From contig NZ_WTYV01000001.1 in the NCBI RefSeq assembly GCF_009827655.1, forward strand, positions 62,001 through 126,000: a stretch of DNA of 64,000 nt, written 5' to 3'. The notes under the pieces are model-generated. The model was not told where the DNA came from. It made no database searches and was given only the letters and a program-made list of their open reading frames with translations. Every line of letters starts with the position of its first letter. Within the stretch, counting starts at the first letter, position 1. The translations under genes and the position numbers were made by a program. Source of the DNA: Alteraurantiacibacter buctensis. Its GTDB lineage: Bacteria > Pseudomonadota > Alphaproteobacteria > Sphingomonadales > Sphingomonadaceae. This document shows, piece by piece, positions 1 to 8,719 of this stretch.

Positions 1-1
1 C

Positions 2-1651
2 AGCGACGATATCACGGTGGACGTGGCGGGCGACGTGACGCGCGACGGCAGCGAGGTGGCCCCGTCCACCCTGCTCTATGTCGGCCGCGCCGCTGCGCCG
101 GGCCAGATGCTCACCGGCGTCGCCACCCCGGCGGCGGCAGCCTATGTGCTGAACGGCAATATCTACGGCGGCCCCACCGGTTCGCCCTTCGTATCCTATT
201 CTCCGTTCGGCAACTTCGCGCAGGATACCTTCAGCAACAGCCCCTACATCAACTACGAGAACTACACCGACACCGCCCCGCGCGATGGCTCGGCCGCCTG
301 GCAGGCGCCGCTGAAGAGTGCGCTCAACACCTGGGGTATTTCAGCCACCGTGCAGGCCGACCTGACGCCGGACCTGCGCCTGACCTCGATCAGCGCATAC
401 CGCGAGTTCGACGGGATCTACGGCACGGGCGACGGCTCGCCCTTCAACCCCTCGCTGCAGGCCAACCAGGTGTTCAACTGGCAGGTCAGCCAGGAAGTGC
501 GCCTGTCGGCCGCGCTGGGTGATCTGGCCAACCTCACCGTGGGCGGGTTCTACTTCAAGAAGAAGAGCCGCTACGATGCGCGCATCACCCTCACCACGCT
601 CTACTTCCTGGAAGAGGACATCATCCCCGCCACCAACACGGCTGCCTTTGCCAACCTGGAAATCTATCCGGTTGAAGACCTGACGGTGCTGGCGGGCATC
701 CGCTATTCGGACCAGAAGAAGAGCTTCGAGTACGGCCGTTTCGGCGTGCCGGGGTCCAACACCGGCGGTGCGGTGCCCCCGGCGCTGGCCCCGCTCAACG
801 GGCTGGTCGGCACCTTCTCGGGTGACCGGGTGGACTATCGCTTGGGCGCGCAATACCGCTTCTCGGACGAGATCATGGCCTATGCCCAGTGGTCCACCGG
901 CTTCCGCGGCGGCGGCATCAACCCGCGGCCGTTCTTCCCGCAGCAGGCCCTGCCGCACGATCCCGAAACGCTGGAAGCCTACGAGATCGGCTTCAAGACC
1001 GACCTGTTCGACCGCACCCTGCGGTTCAACAACTCGGCCTTCATCAACAAGTACCAGGACATCCTGGTCAACGTGTCCAACTGCCCGCTGACCGGGGCCC
1101 CCGCCGCCCCCTGCGCGCTGCCGCTGAACGCCGGCAACGCCACGATCAAGGGCTTCGAAAGCGAGCTGTCGTGGAATCCCATCGAGGGCCTGCAGTTCGA
1201 TGCCTCGCTGGCCTACCTGACCTTCAAGTACACCAGCATCAGCGCCGCCGCCGCCAATTCCGGCATCGGCCTGGAAGACAGGGGCCAATACATCAGCCCC
1301 TGGCAGTACAGCTTCTCGGCCAGCTACGAGGCGGACCTGGGCAGCAGCGGCACGCTGACCCCGCGGATCGACGTGAGCCACATCGATTCGTTCAACCGCA
1401 ATTCGAACAACGTCGATGCGGCCACCGGGGGTGAGGACATCTTCGGCCAGGTGCCCGGCTACACGCTGGTCAACACCCGCGTGACCTATGCCACCGAGGA
1501 TCGCGACTGGGAGCTGGCGCTGGAAGTGCGCAACCTGACCGACAAGCTCTACTGGACCGACTTCTTCGACAACCGGGGGTCCACCAACGGGGTGCAGGCC
1601 ACCCCCGCCGAACCGCGCACCTGGGCGGTATCCGTGAAGCGCCGCTTCTGA
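2..1651 (+). CDS. TonB-dependent receptor, C-terminal part (5' end outside window)
   Basis: The frame is already open at the first bases, so the N-terminus (signal peptide, TonB box, plug) lies upstream of the window. The 549 visible residues alternate amphipathic beta-strands with polar loops, as expected for the 22-stranded barrel of TonB-dependent outer-membrane receptors. Typical late-barrel wording is present: AYAQWSTGFRGGG, then YEIGFKTDLFDRTLRFNNSAF, and a terminal aromatic residue (VKRRF) used by the BAM machinery. It would import a ligand such as a siderophore, vitamin or plant-derived compound across the outer membrane, energised by TonB-ExbBD. The substrate cannot be read from this part. 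A hairpin terminator follows it. The TPP enzyme downstream on the same strand is 128 bases away and is probably a separate unit. Confidence 0.9.
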   Translation, partial: SDDITVDVAGDVTRDGSEVAPSTLLYVGRAAAPGQMLTGVATPAAAAYVLNGNIYGGPTGSPFVSYSPFGNFAQDTFSNSPYINYENYTDTAPRDGSAAWQAPLKSALNTWGISATVQADLTPDLRLTSISAYREFDGIYGTGDGSPFNPSLQANQVFNWQVSQEVRLSAALGDLANLTVGGFYFKKKSRYDARITLTTLYFLEEDIIPATNTAAFANLEIYPVEDLTVLAGIRYSDQKKSFEYGRFGVPGSNTGGAVPPALAPLNGLVGTFSGDRVDYRLGAQYRFSDEIMAYAQWSTGFRGGGINPRPFFPQQALPHDPETLEAYEIGFKTDLFDRTLRFNNSAFINKYQDILVNVSNCPLTGAPAAPCALPLNAGNATIKGFESELSWNPIEGLQFDASLAYLTFKYTSISAAAANSGIGLEDRGQYISPWQYSFSASYEADLGSSGTLTPRIDVSHIDSFNRNSNNVDAATGGEDIFGQVPGYTLVNTRVTYATEDRDWELALEVRNLTDKLYWTDFFDNRGSTNGVQATPAEPRTWAVSVKRRF

Positions 1652-1668
1652 CGGATCGTCCACCTTCT

Positions 1669-1713
1669 GAGGCCCGCAGCGTCCCCAACCACGCTGCGGG
1701 CCTCACCTTTTCT
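1669..1713 (+). terminator. Rho-independent terminator after the first TonB-dependent receptor
   Basis: GAGGCCCGCAGCGT (1669-1682) pairs perfectly with ACGCTGCGGGCCTC (1691-1704) around an 8-base loop. It is followed by ACCTTTTCT, a short T-rich tract. It lies 18 bases after the receptor stop codon. Confidence 0.8.
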
Positions 1714-1778
1714 GCGACCGATTTTGCGAACGGCAAACAGCGTTGCGCCGCTCGCTCCTACGACCTAGGCAGGGGCCC

Positions 1779-3410
1779 ATGAAGACAAGCGAAGCGATTG
1801 CGGACGTGCTGGTCCGCGAGGGGATTGAGGTCATCTTCGGCTATCCGCGCAATGCGGTGCTGGAAACGGCAGCCGCGCGCGGCATCCGCACTATCATCGT
1901 GCGCCAGGAACGCACCGGCCTGCACATGGCCGATGCCCTGTCCCGCCTGTCACGCGGCAAGCGCATGGGCGTGTTCGCCATGCAGCACGGCCCCGGCACC
2001 GAAAACGCCTATGGCGCGGTGGCCCAGGCGTACTCCGAAAGCGTGCCGGTGCTGGTGCTGCCGATGGGCTATGCCCGCCACCTGGCCCACGTGCCCGGCA
2101 ACTACAACGCCACCGTCTCGATGCGCGACGTGACCAAGAGCTGCGAGCCGATCCTGCGCCCGGAAGATACCCCCGCCGTGATGCGCCGCGCCTTCACCGC
2201 GCTGCGCAACGGCCGCCTGCGACCCGCGCTGGTGGAAATGCCGTGGGACGTGCTGGCGCTGGACTATCCGGCGGACGAGGTGGCCTATACCCCCGTCGTC
2301 TCCACCCGCGTTGGCCCTGATCCGGCAGCGGTGGAAGCCGTGGCCGAACGGCTGGTAAATACGAAGCGGCTGGTGATCCACGCCGGCCAGGGCATCCACT
2401 GGGCCGGGGCCTGGGCCGAATTGCAGGAACTGGCCGAACTGCTGGCCACGCCCGTTTCCACCAGCCTGGAAGGCAAGAGCGCCTTCAACGAACGACACCC
2501 GCTGTCGCTCGGCTCCGGCGGGGCGGCCATTCCCGGCCAGTTGCGGCACTTCCTCGATAATGCCGATTGCGTGTTCGCCATCGGCGCCAGCCTGGCCGAG
2601 ACCGCTTTCGGGGTGAAGCTGTCCCCCCACGTGCCGGTGATCCATTCCACGCTCGATCCGGCGGATTTCAACCGCGGGGTGGAGTGCGAGATGGCGCTGG
2701 CGGGTGACGCGCAACTGACCCTTGCTGCCCTCATCGAAGCCTGCCGCAAGCGCATCACCACCCCGCGCGATCCCGCTCCGGTGGCGGCGGAGATCAAGCA
2801 GGTGGAGGCCGAGTGGCTGGCCGAATGGCTGCCGCTGCTGGAAAACGAGGGCGCACCGCTCAGTCCCTACCGCGTGCTGTGGGAACTGCAGCGCACGGTG
2901 GATATCGACAACGTCATCATCACCCACGATGCCGGCAGCCCGCGCGACCAGCTCACCCCCTACTGGAAGAGCACCACGCCGCTGAGCTACCTGGGCTGGG
3001 GCAAGACCACCCAGCTCGGCTATGGCCTGGGGCTCGCAATGGGGGCCAAGTATGCCTGCCCGGACAAGCTGTGCATCAACGTATGGGGCGATGCGGCGAT
3101 TGGCTTTACCGGCATGGACTTCGAGACCGCCGCGCGCGAGCGGCTGCCGATCCTGTCGATCCTGCTCAACAACTCGGCCATGGCGATCGAACTGCCGGTG
3201 ATGCCGGTGGCCACCGAGAAGTTCCGCGCCACCGACATTTCCGGCAACTATGCCGAATTTGCCAAGGCGCTGGGTGGCTATGGCGAACGGGTGACGGAGG
3301 CGAGCGACATTGCCGCCGCCATCCGCCGCGGCATTGCCGCGACCGAGGCCGGCCAGCCCGCACTGCTGGAATTCATCACCACGCAGGAAACCCGCGCCTC
3401 GCGGCTATAG
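1779..3410 (+). CDS. Thiamine-pyrophosphate enzyme, acetolactate synthase-like
   Basis: 543 residues with the three-domain layout of the acetolactate synthase / benzoylformate decarboxylase superfamily. The N-terminal PYR domain carries the catalytic Glu44 (RQERTGLHMADA), the central domain holds a Rossmann-like fold, and the C-terminal PP domain has the TPP/Mg motif GDAAIG (about 437) ending in NN (about 464). The third residue of the usual GDG is Ala. The ATG at 1779 is preferred over one 36 bases upstream because a purine-rich AGGCAGGGG precedes it and the PYR domain begins immediately. No acetolactate synthase small subunit or other branched-chain gene is nearby, so this is probably not the biosynthetic IlvB. 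Lyase or decarboxylase activity on a 2-oxo acid is likely, but the substrate is unknown. Confidence 0.85.
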   Translation: MKTSEAIADVLVREGIEVIFGYPRNAVLETAAARGIRTIIVRQERTGLHMADALSRLSRGKRMGVFAMQHGPGTENAYGAVAQAYSESVPVLVLPMGYARHLAHVPGNYNATVSMRDVTKSCEPILRPEDTPAVMRRAFTALRNGRLRPALVEMPWDVLALDYPADEVAYTPVVSTRVGPDPAAVEAVAERLVNTKRLVIHAGQGIHWAGAWAELQELAELLATPVSTSLEGKSAFNERHPLSLGSGGAAIPGQLRHFLDNADCVFAIGASLAETAFGVKLSPHVPVIHSTLDPADFNRGVECEMALAGDAQLTLAALIEACRKRITTPRDPAPVAAEIKQVEAEWLAEWLPLLENEGAPLSPYRVLWELQRTVDIDNVIITHDAGSPRDQLTPYWKSTTPLSYLGWGKTTQLGYGLGLAMGAKYACPDKLCINVWGDAAIGFTGMDFETAARERLPILSILLNNSAMAIELPVMPVATEKFRATDISGNYAEFAKALGGYGERVTEASDIAAAIRRGIAATEAGQPALLEFITTQETRASRL

Positions 3411-3417
3411 GAAAAAC

Positions 3418-3449
3418 GGCCTTCCGCCCCGGACGGGGGACGGAAGGCC
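3418..3449. terminator. Bidirectional hairpin terminator between converging genes
   Basis: GGCCTTCCG (3418-3426) pairs with CGGAAGGCC (3441-3449), with an inner CCCC/GGGG extension. On the minus strand the stem is followed by GTTTTTCC, so it most clearly terminates the minus-strand receptor operon. It also follows the TPP enzyme directly. Confidence 0.75.
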
Positions 3450-3499
3450 AGTGGGAGTAATCCCGCGCCGCCAACAGGGACCGGTGGCGCGGGAAAGGG

Positions 3500-6238
3500 T
3501 CAGAAGGTGATCGACAGCCCGGCCGAGAAGCTCTGCCCCACGTCATAGGTGTTGCTGTCGATCCGCAGGCCGGCGCTGTTGATCTGGTATTCCTGGTGCC
3601 GCGTGCCCAGCAGGTTGCGGCCTTCCAGCTTCAGTTCCATTTCCACCCCGCCGATGGTGATCCCCTGGCGGGCGACCACATCCAGGTTGATGCCCGGCTT
3701 CTCGATCACGTCGGGCAGGCCGCCCTGGCTGCGGAACACCGTGCGGGTGCTGGCATAGGATGTCAGCACGGTCAGCTGCTGGAGCTGGTCGGTATCCTCG
3801 AAACTGACCTGCAGGTTCACCAGGTGGTCCGACTGGCCGACCAGCGGCGAGCCGTCATCGAAGATCTGGCTGGCGCGGAAGTTGGGCACCACGTTGGTGC
3901 CGTCGAACACCGCGATCGGCTCGTCACCCGCGCTCACCGAGGACTGGGTATAGGTATAGTTGGCCAGCAGCAGCAGTTGCTTGCTGGCAAAGGCATCGCC
4001 CAGGCCCAGCAGGTCCACCGTGTACTGCGCGTCCAGTTCGCCGCCGTAGAGTTCGGCGGTGGGCGCGTTGGCATAGCTGATGTTGCCGGTGCCGTTCAGG
4101 AAGGCCTCGATCGGGTTGTCGATCTTCTTGTAGAAGCCGGCCACCGACACCCGGCTCTGGCGGCCGAGGTAGTATTCGGCGCGCGCTTCCAGGTTGAGCA
4201 GCTCGCTGTCCACCAGCGCCGGGTTACCTTCGTAACCGCGGTTGGTTTCCGGGTCGAAGTAGACCTGGGCCACCAGCTCGCGGAACTGCGGGCGGGCGAT
4301 GGTCTGGCTGCCGCTGAAGCGCAGTTGCAGGTCGGGCACCGGCTCCCAGGTCACCGTGGCGGCGGGCAGGAAGTAGTCGTTCGACAGGGTCCGGCCCAGC
4401 GCGGGGTTGCTGGCCGCGCCGATCGGGGTGGATGACTGGTCCGCCGTTTCGTAGCGCACGCCGCCCTGCACCGTGAAGGTGCTGGAAGGCGACCATTGCA
4501 ACTGGCCATAGGCCCCGTGGATGGTCAGCTCGGCCCCGAAAGCCGGCGTGGTGGCGCCGAATTCCTGCAGGTTGACGTTGAACATGTTGTAGACCGCCGC
4601 GTTCAGCAGCTGGCTGGTCGTGCGGGTACCCGCAGCCTCCAGGATCTGCAGCAGCGCCGGGGTCACCGCCGGGTCGAGCGGCTGGCCCAGGCCCAGGAAG
4701 TCCAGGTCCACGCTGGCGCGCGGCTGGAAGGCGCGGCGGGTGGAGTAGCGGTCGGTGTCGCTGTAGGCATAGCCCACAGTGGTCTGGATCGTGTCGGCCA
4801 GTTCGTACGACACGTCGATCCCGCCGAACCACAGTTCCTCGCTCAGCTCCGAGAAGCTGGCGATAAGGCCGGTGCGTTGCAGCGCCTGCTGGCCCGAACC
4901 GGTCAGGTCGACCCGGTAGACATCGCCGTAGGTCGTCGCATCGTTGGTGCGGACATAGGTGTAGCTGAGGTTGTGGGGAGCCTTGCGCTCGGTGCGGGCA
5001 AAGCCGCCTCGCAGGTCCACGTCGACCACGCCGAAGTCGAATTCACCCACCATCTGGGTATCCATCAACTGGCGCGAGTACCAGGCGGTGTTCTGTTCAA
5101 GGAACTCGGCCGGATCCAGGTCGGCAATGGTGAAGGCACCCAGCTGCGACTGCTTCACGGTGTCGCGGATGAACAGGTTGGTCCAGCGGATCACGTGGTC
5201 ACCCATCTCCAGCCCGGCGCTGAACAGCGCGTTGGCCAGGATGTTGTTGTCGGTGCGCCGGTCCACGCCGTTGCGGCTGTAGGTCGTTTCGTTGGCACCC
5301 GCCGACTGGCGCAGGATCGTGCGGTTGCGGTAGCCGTTCGACAGGTTGCCGGTGACCACCAGGCCCAGGCGCTGGTCGTCGCCGATATCGAATGCCGTGC
5401 CCGCCGTGATTCCGCCCGAGAAGTTGGGCCTCAGCTTGTCGAACACCTGCAGCGTGGTGAAATTGCGCGGGGTTAGCGAATAGGCGATCTCCTCGATCCG
5501 GCTCTGCGGCAGCGAGCCGATCGATTCGCCGGTGAGGATCGAGGTTTCGAGGTAGTTGCGCAGCAGCGGCTGCAAGGTGCGCGCGCCGCCGTCGAAGCCG
5601 GTCCAGTCCGAACCGCTGCCATAATAGTCATAGCCGTTCTGGAACGTGGTCTCGGTCTCGCCGCTGACGCTGCCGCTGATCGACAGGAAGCTTTCTTCCG
5701 GCACGGCGCGGGTCGTCAGGTTGATCACGCCGCCGCCGAACTCACCCGGGAAGTTTGGCGAATAGGTCTTCTGCACCAGGCTGGAGGCGATCACGTTGGT
5801 GGGGAAGATGTCCAGCGGCACCACGCGGCTCAGCGGTTCGGGGCTGGGTAGCGGCAGGCCGTTGAGCATGGCCAGCGAATAGCGGTCACCCAGGCCGCGC
5901 ACGAACACGCGCCCGCTGCCGACCACCGACAGGCCGGTGACACGGCTGAGCGCGCCGGCAATGTCACCGTCGCCCGTGCGCTCGATCTGCTCGGCGGACA
6001 GGACGCTGATCACCTGGCTGGAATTGCGCGTGGGATCGCGGTTGACCCGCCCGGTGACGATGATCGTGTCACCGCCCGGGATCGAGATGTCGACGTCGTC
6101 CTCTGCGGCATCCTCGGCAACAGGAAGGCCGTCCTGCGGCACATCGGCGGCGGCATCGTCCTGCGCGCGCACCAGCGTGGGGAATGACAGCGCGGTGGAG
6201 AGCAGCAGCAGCCCCGCCAAGTGCTTGCCAGTGGTCAT
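3500..6238 (-). CDS. TonB-dependent outer-membrane receptor
   Basis: 912 residues, full length. An N-terminal signal peptide (cleavage near LVRAQ/DD) is followed by an acidic linker, a TonB-box-like DTIIVTGR, a plug domain and a long barrel ending in Phe (SAGLSITF). The plug includes VFVRGLGDRYS and the conserved EFGGGVINLTTR. The plug wording GLGDRYSLAMLNGLPLPSPE is typical of a subfamily found with a partner lipoprotein, which is encoded just upstream here (6353-7921). The two genes are probably co-transcribed, although a strong hairpin lies in the 114-base gap and could reduce receptor expression. The Pho-box-like sequences upstream of the lipoprotein suggest phosphate control and perhaps uptake of a phosphorus-containing ligand. 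That is inference; the substrate is not visible in the sequence. Confidence 0.92.
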   Translation of the reverse strand: MTTGKHLAGLLLLSTALSFPTLVRAQDDAAADVPQDGLPVAEDAAEDDVDISIPGGDTIIVTGRVNRDPTRNSSQVISVLSAEQIERTGDGDIAGALSRVTGLSVVGSGRVFVRGLGDRYSLAMLNGLPLPSPEPLSRVVPLDIFPTNVIASSLVQKTYSPNFPGEFGGGVINLTTRAVPEESFLSISGSVSGETETTFQNGYDYYGSGSDWTGFDGGARTLQPLLRNYLETSILTGESIGSLPQSRIEEIAYSLTPRNFTTLQVFDKLRPNFSGGITAGTAFDIGDDQRLGLVVTGNLSNGYRNRTILRQSAGANETTYSRNGVDRRTDNNILANALFSAGLEMGDHVIRWTNLFIRDTVKQSQLGAFTIADLDPAEFLEQNTAWYSRQLMDTQMVGEFDFGVVDVDLRGGFARTERKAPHNLSYTYVRTNDATTYGDVYRVDLTGSGQQALQRTGLIASFSELSEELWFGGIDVSYELADTIQTTVGYAYSDTDRYSTRRAFQPRASVDLDFLGLGQPLDPAVTPALLQILEAAGTRTTSQLLNAAVYNMFNVNLQEFGATTPAFGAELTIHGAYGQLQWSPSSTFTVQGGVRYETADQSSTPIGAASNPALGRTLSNDYFLPAATVTWEPVPDLQLRFSGSQTIARPQFRELVAQVYFDPETNRGYEGNPALVDSELLNLEARAEYYLGRQSRVSVAGFYKKIDNPIEAFLNGTGNISYANAPTAELYGGELDAQYTVDLLGLGDAFASKQLLLLANYTYTQSSVSAGDEPIAVFDGTNVVPNFRASQIFDDGSPLVGQSDHLVNLQVSFEDTDQLQQLTVLTSYASTRTVFRSQGGLPDVIEKPGINLDVVARQGITIGGVEMELKLEGRNLLGTRHQEYQINSAGLRIDSNTYDVGQSFSAGLSITF

Positions 6239-6303
6239 GTCTGAAAGACCCCTATGTCAGAAATTCGGTAAAACGACCCGGTGCCACCGGCACCTGGTGA
6301 AAG

Positions 6304-6339
6304 GGGGGAAGCGGCGGGCCAATAGCCGCCACTTCCCCC
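6304..6339. terminator. Hairpin inside the lipoprotein-receptor operon
   Basis: GGGGGAAG (6304-6311) pairs with CTTCCCCC (6332-6339), and GGCGG pairs with CCGCC inside, separated by one mismatch. A second small inverted repeat, CCGGTGCC/GGCACC, lies just downstream on the minus strand. No clean T-tract follows, so an attenuator or mRNA-stabilising stem is as likely as a true terminator. Confidence 0.5.
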
Positions 6340-6352
6340 ATCAAGGTCCGGA

Positions 6353-7921
6353 TCAGTTGTAGACCGGCAGGCCCTTGCACGAGATGCCGCTGTTGAACGA
6401 CACGGTGGGGCTGTCGCAGGTCCAGCCACGGGTCCAGGCCAGGTCGGTGCCCGAGGGGACCGGCACGCCGCCGATGTAGGTGGTGGCGGCGAAGAAGCCC
6501 GGCGTGAATCCGGTGTAGACCGGGTTGAAGTTGGTCTCCTTCGTACCGTTCAGGTACTTGCCGCTGAGCGTGTTGGTGGTGAACACGTTGGCGGTGGTGT
6601 TGCCCGCGGCGATCGCAGCGGCGGTGGCCGCGTTGGTCGTGCAGTCAAGCAGCAGCGAGTAGAAGCGGATGTCCGAACGACGGCCGCCATCCGAGTTGCC
6701 GTTGTCGTTCAGGCAGAACTGGCCGGTGGTCGGCTTGTAGATCACGCCGTTGGCCAGATAGAGGTCGCTGGTGCCGCGCACGCCGATCGCGTTGCCGGTG
6801 CTGGTGCCCCAGAACACGAAGTTGCTGATGCGGCTCAGGGTCCGCGGCAGGGCGTTGAGCGGGGTGGTGCCGGGGCCCTTTTCGTCCGGCGGCGAATCGC
6901 TTTCCAGCACGCGGTCACCCACACCGTCGCGCTGTACGGCCACGGCGAACTGCAGGTCGAACTGCGCGCCGCTGTCGACGTCGAACGAGTCGTCCTCGGC
7001 GCCCACGGAGACCAGGTACTTGGCGCGCGGCGTGCCGCCGAACACCTCGAAGCCGTCATCCGAGCTGTTGAAGGTCTGGATGTATTCTAGCGTGGTGCCG
7101 CTGCCGACGCCGCCCAGGGTGAGCGACTGCAGCTCGGCACCCAGTTCCAGGGTGAAGCCCGAATAGCGGATCTGCATGTACTTCAGCGTGCCCGAGTTGT
7201 CGTTGGCGGTGTTGCCGCCGAAAACCGGCACGTTGTCGGCAATGCCTTCCACGCGCATGAAGCAGGTGGTGCGGTCAGCCGGGTTCACGCCGCCGGCGGC
7301 GCAATCCGCCATCGGGGCGCGGCCCAGCAGCACGATGCCGCCCCACAGGGCGCTGGTGGTGTCGGTCACGCTGCCGCTCACGTCGGCCTGGCCGGTGAAG
7401 ATGATCGGGCGGGTGGCGGTGCCCACCGCGTTCAGCTTGCTGCCGCGGTTGACCACCAGGTACGAACCGCCGCTGACGCCGGACTTGCCGTAGACGATCA
7501 CGCCCGGTTCGATGCTGAGGGTAACGGGGTTGCCGGTAATGCCGTCGGTGGCGTCAGCGGTGGGGCCATCGTCGCGGCCCACGTTCACGCGGCCGCTCAT
7601 TTCATAAACCACGCCCGCGACATAGGGCAGCGTGGCGCTGGCGGTGAAGGTGCTGGGCAGGGTGCAGACGCGGTACGAACCCACGGCGGCGGGGGTGGTA
7701 CCGCTGTTCACCAGGCCATCGGCGGTGCCCAGGTTGGGGCAGCTGGCGGCGGGAACCACGGTGCCAGCCGGGGTCGGCGTGGCGGTGGGGGCCGGGTTGA
7801 CGGTGATGTCGCCGACGTTGATGTCACCGTTGGTGCCCGGCGAGCCGAGATCTTCGGGACCGCAGGCGGCCAGCGCCAGCAACGAGCAGCCGAGTACGAG
7901 CGAACGGGAAATATTGGTCAC
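6353..7921 (-). CDS. Receptor-associated lipoprotein, predicted beta-helix
   Basis: 522 residues from a GTG start at 7921. This start is chosen because it gives a clean lipoprotein signal (basic N-terminus, hydrophobic core, lipobox LALAAC with Cys20) and has CAGGGGAT upstream; upstream extension adds only non-signal-like sequence. The mature protein has a Pro/Thr-rich linker, then repeated short strands (SIEPGVIVYGK, LVVNRGSKLNAVG, IIFTGQADV) resembling a right-handed parallel beta-helix. Several Cys pairs may form disulfides. Families of this type are commonly encoded next to TonB-dependent receptors with a matching plug, as here, so it probably sits at the outer membrane as the receptor's partner or surface lid. 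Its ligand is unknown. It is divergent from the small TPR protein. Confidence 0.75.
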   Translation of the reverse strand: MTNISRSLVLGCSLLALAACGPEDLGSPGTNGDINVGDITVNPAPTATPTPAGTVVPAASCPNLGTADGLVNSGTTPAAVGSYRVCTLPSTFTASATLPYVAGVVYEMSGRVNVGRDDGPTADATDGITGNPVTLSIEPGVIVYGKSGVSGGSYLVVNRGSKLNAVGTATRPIIFTGQADVSGSVTDTTSALWGGIVLLGRAPMADCAAGGVNPADRTTCFMRVEGIADNVPVFGGNTANDNSGTLKYMQIRYSGFTLELGAELQSLTLGGVGSGTTLEYIQTFNSSDDGFEVFGGTPRAKYLVSVGAEDDSFDVDSGAQFDLQFAVAVQRDGVGDRVLESDSPPDEKGPGTTPLNALPRTLSRISNFVFWGTSTGNAIGVRGTSDLYLANGVIYKPTTGQFCLNDNGNSDGGRRSDIRFYSLLLDCTTNAATAAAIAAGNTTANVFTTNTLSGKYLNGTKETNFNPVYTGFTPGFFAATTYIGGVPVPSGTDLAWTRGWTCDSPTVSFNSGISCKGLPVYN

Positions 7922-8001
7922 AGCGAGGGATCCCCTGCAAGAAAAGCATGATCGATGAAGCGCCGGTTTAAGGTGCGCGAATCGCCAGCTAGGACCGCGA
8001 T

Positions 8002-8039
8002 GTGACAGTTTGCGGTCCGTGTGACAGTTATGCGGCAAC
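8002..8039. promoter_or_regulatory. Tandem GTGACAGTT repeat in divergent promoter region
   Basis: GTGACAGTT occurs at 8002-8010 and again at 8021-8029, 19 bases apart, each followed by (A)TGCGG. The minus-strand half-site CTGTCAC matches a Pho-box half, but the spacing is not the usual 11 bases. These may be accessory PhoB half-sites upstream of the lipoprotein gene. Confidence 0.4.
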
Positions 8040-8092
8040 GGCCACGCAGACTCGGCGGGAGCGGTGCAGGCAATCGGGCGCAAACTCTGTTT

Positions 8093-8110
8093 GTTGCGGT
8101 TTTATGACAG
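8093..8110 (-). promoter_or_regulatory. Probable Pho box in the divergent lipoprotein/TPR promoter
   Basis: Read on the minus strand the site is CTGTCATAAAACCGCAAC. It agrees at about 15 of 18 positions with the classical PhoB box (CTGTCATAWAWCTGTCAY): the first heptamer and the AT-rich spacer are perfect and the second heptamer matches 4 of 7. It lies 81 bases before the TPR gene and 172 bases before the lipoprotein gene. Confidence 0.55.
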
Positions 8111-8190
8111 TTTTGCAGTTTTGTTGCAGGCAGCCTCGGCGCGGCGCATCACTGCTGGCATAACCAAGTTTGTCGCGGGAGACGCACGCT

Positions 8191-8562
8191 ATGATGACCC
8201 TTCTTCTCTTCGCCGCCATGGCCGCCGGCCAGGTCGACAACCCTGCCGTGGTCGTATCCGATGCGATCGAGCAGCGCGACGTGGCCTATGACACGCTGGC
8301 CGCTGGCGAGGCGCAGGCTGCGGTGGAGCGGTTGGAGGCCCTGCGCGCGGAGAACCCGGACGATCCGGCCCTGCTGATCAACTTGGGCAGCGCCTATGCC
8401 GAACTGCAGCAGCTCGACCGGGCGGAGGCCATGTTCCGCGCCGCCGCCGCCAGCCAGGTGCGCTACCAGCTCGAACTGGCCGATGGCTCGTGGGTGGATT
8501 CGCGCCGCGCCGCGCAGACCGCGCTGCGCCAGTTGCGCGACCGGGCTGTGGCGCTGAACTGA
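8191..8562 (+). CDS. Small exported TPR-like protein
   Basis: 123 residues starting MMTLLLFAAMAAGQVDNP, a short signal peptide with probable cleavage after AAG or nearby. The ATG at 8191 has CGGGAGA at a good distance. The rest is alpha-helical with one clear tetratricopeptide unit (ALLINLGSAYAELQQLDRAEAMFRAAA, about residues 62-88) and a partial one before it (QAAVERLEALRAENPDDP). TPR units bind partner proteins, so this may be a periplasmic adaptor. It is divergent from the lipoprotein/receptor pair with shared Pho-box-like sites, and a terminator follows. Its partner is unknown. Confidence 0.75.
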   Translation: MMTLLLFAAMAAGQVDNPAVVVSDAIEQRDVAYDTLAAGEAQAAVERLEALRAENPDDPALLINLGSAYAELQQLDRAEAMFRAAAASQVRYQLELADGSWVDSRRAAQTALRQLRDRAVALN

Positions 8563-8608
8563 CGGGCAAACCACCCACCTCGTTCAGCCTGGCGACAGGC
8601 CGTGACAC

Positions 8609-8650
8609 AAAAAGGGTCGGGCGTGTTACCCTGCACGCCGGGCCCTTTTT
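8609..8650 (+). terminator. Rho-independent terminator after the TPR gene
   Basis: AAAAAGGG (from 8609) pairs with CCCTTTTT (ending 8650), and GGGCGTG pairs with CACGCC in the upper stem. The A-tract and T-tract make it work on either strand. It separates the TPR gene from the secretion-polyphosphate operon. Confidence 0.85.
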
Positions 8651-8658
8651 GCTGCGCG

Positions 8659-8676
8659 CTGTCACGCCGCTGTCAT
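8659..8676 (+). promoter_or_regulatory. Pho box upstream of the type IV secretion / polyphosphate operon
   Basis: The site is CTGTCACGCCGCTGTCAT: two perfect CTGTCA(C/T) half-sites on the same strand with a 4-base spacer, i.e. an 11-base repeat period. That is the arrangement bound by PhoB dimers. It ends 43 bases before the GTG of the virB1-like gene, a normal position for an activator replacing the -35 region; a weak TAAGCAT-like -10 follows at about 8683. The spacer is GC-rich rather than AT-rich, which is the only departure from the classical box. Confidence 0.7.
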
Positions 8677-8719
8677 TTGTTGTAAGCATTGGCGCAGGGA
8701 TTGGACGATCGGGACCCTA

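Noticed and set aside
8002-8027. Tandem GTGACAG as a full Pho box
   Set aside because: The half-sites are 19 bases apart rather than 11, so I list it only as a possible accessory element.
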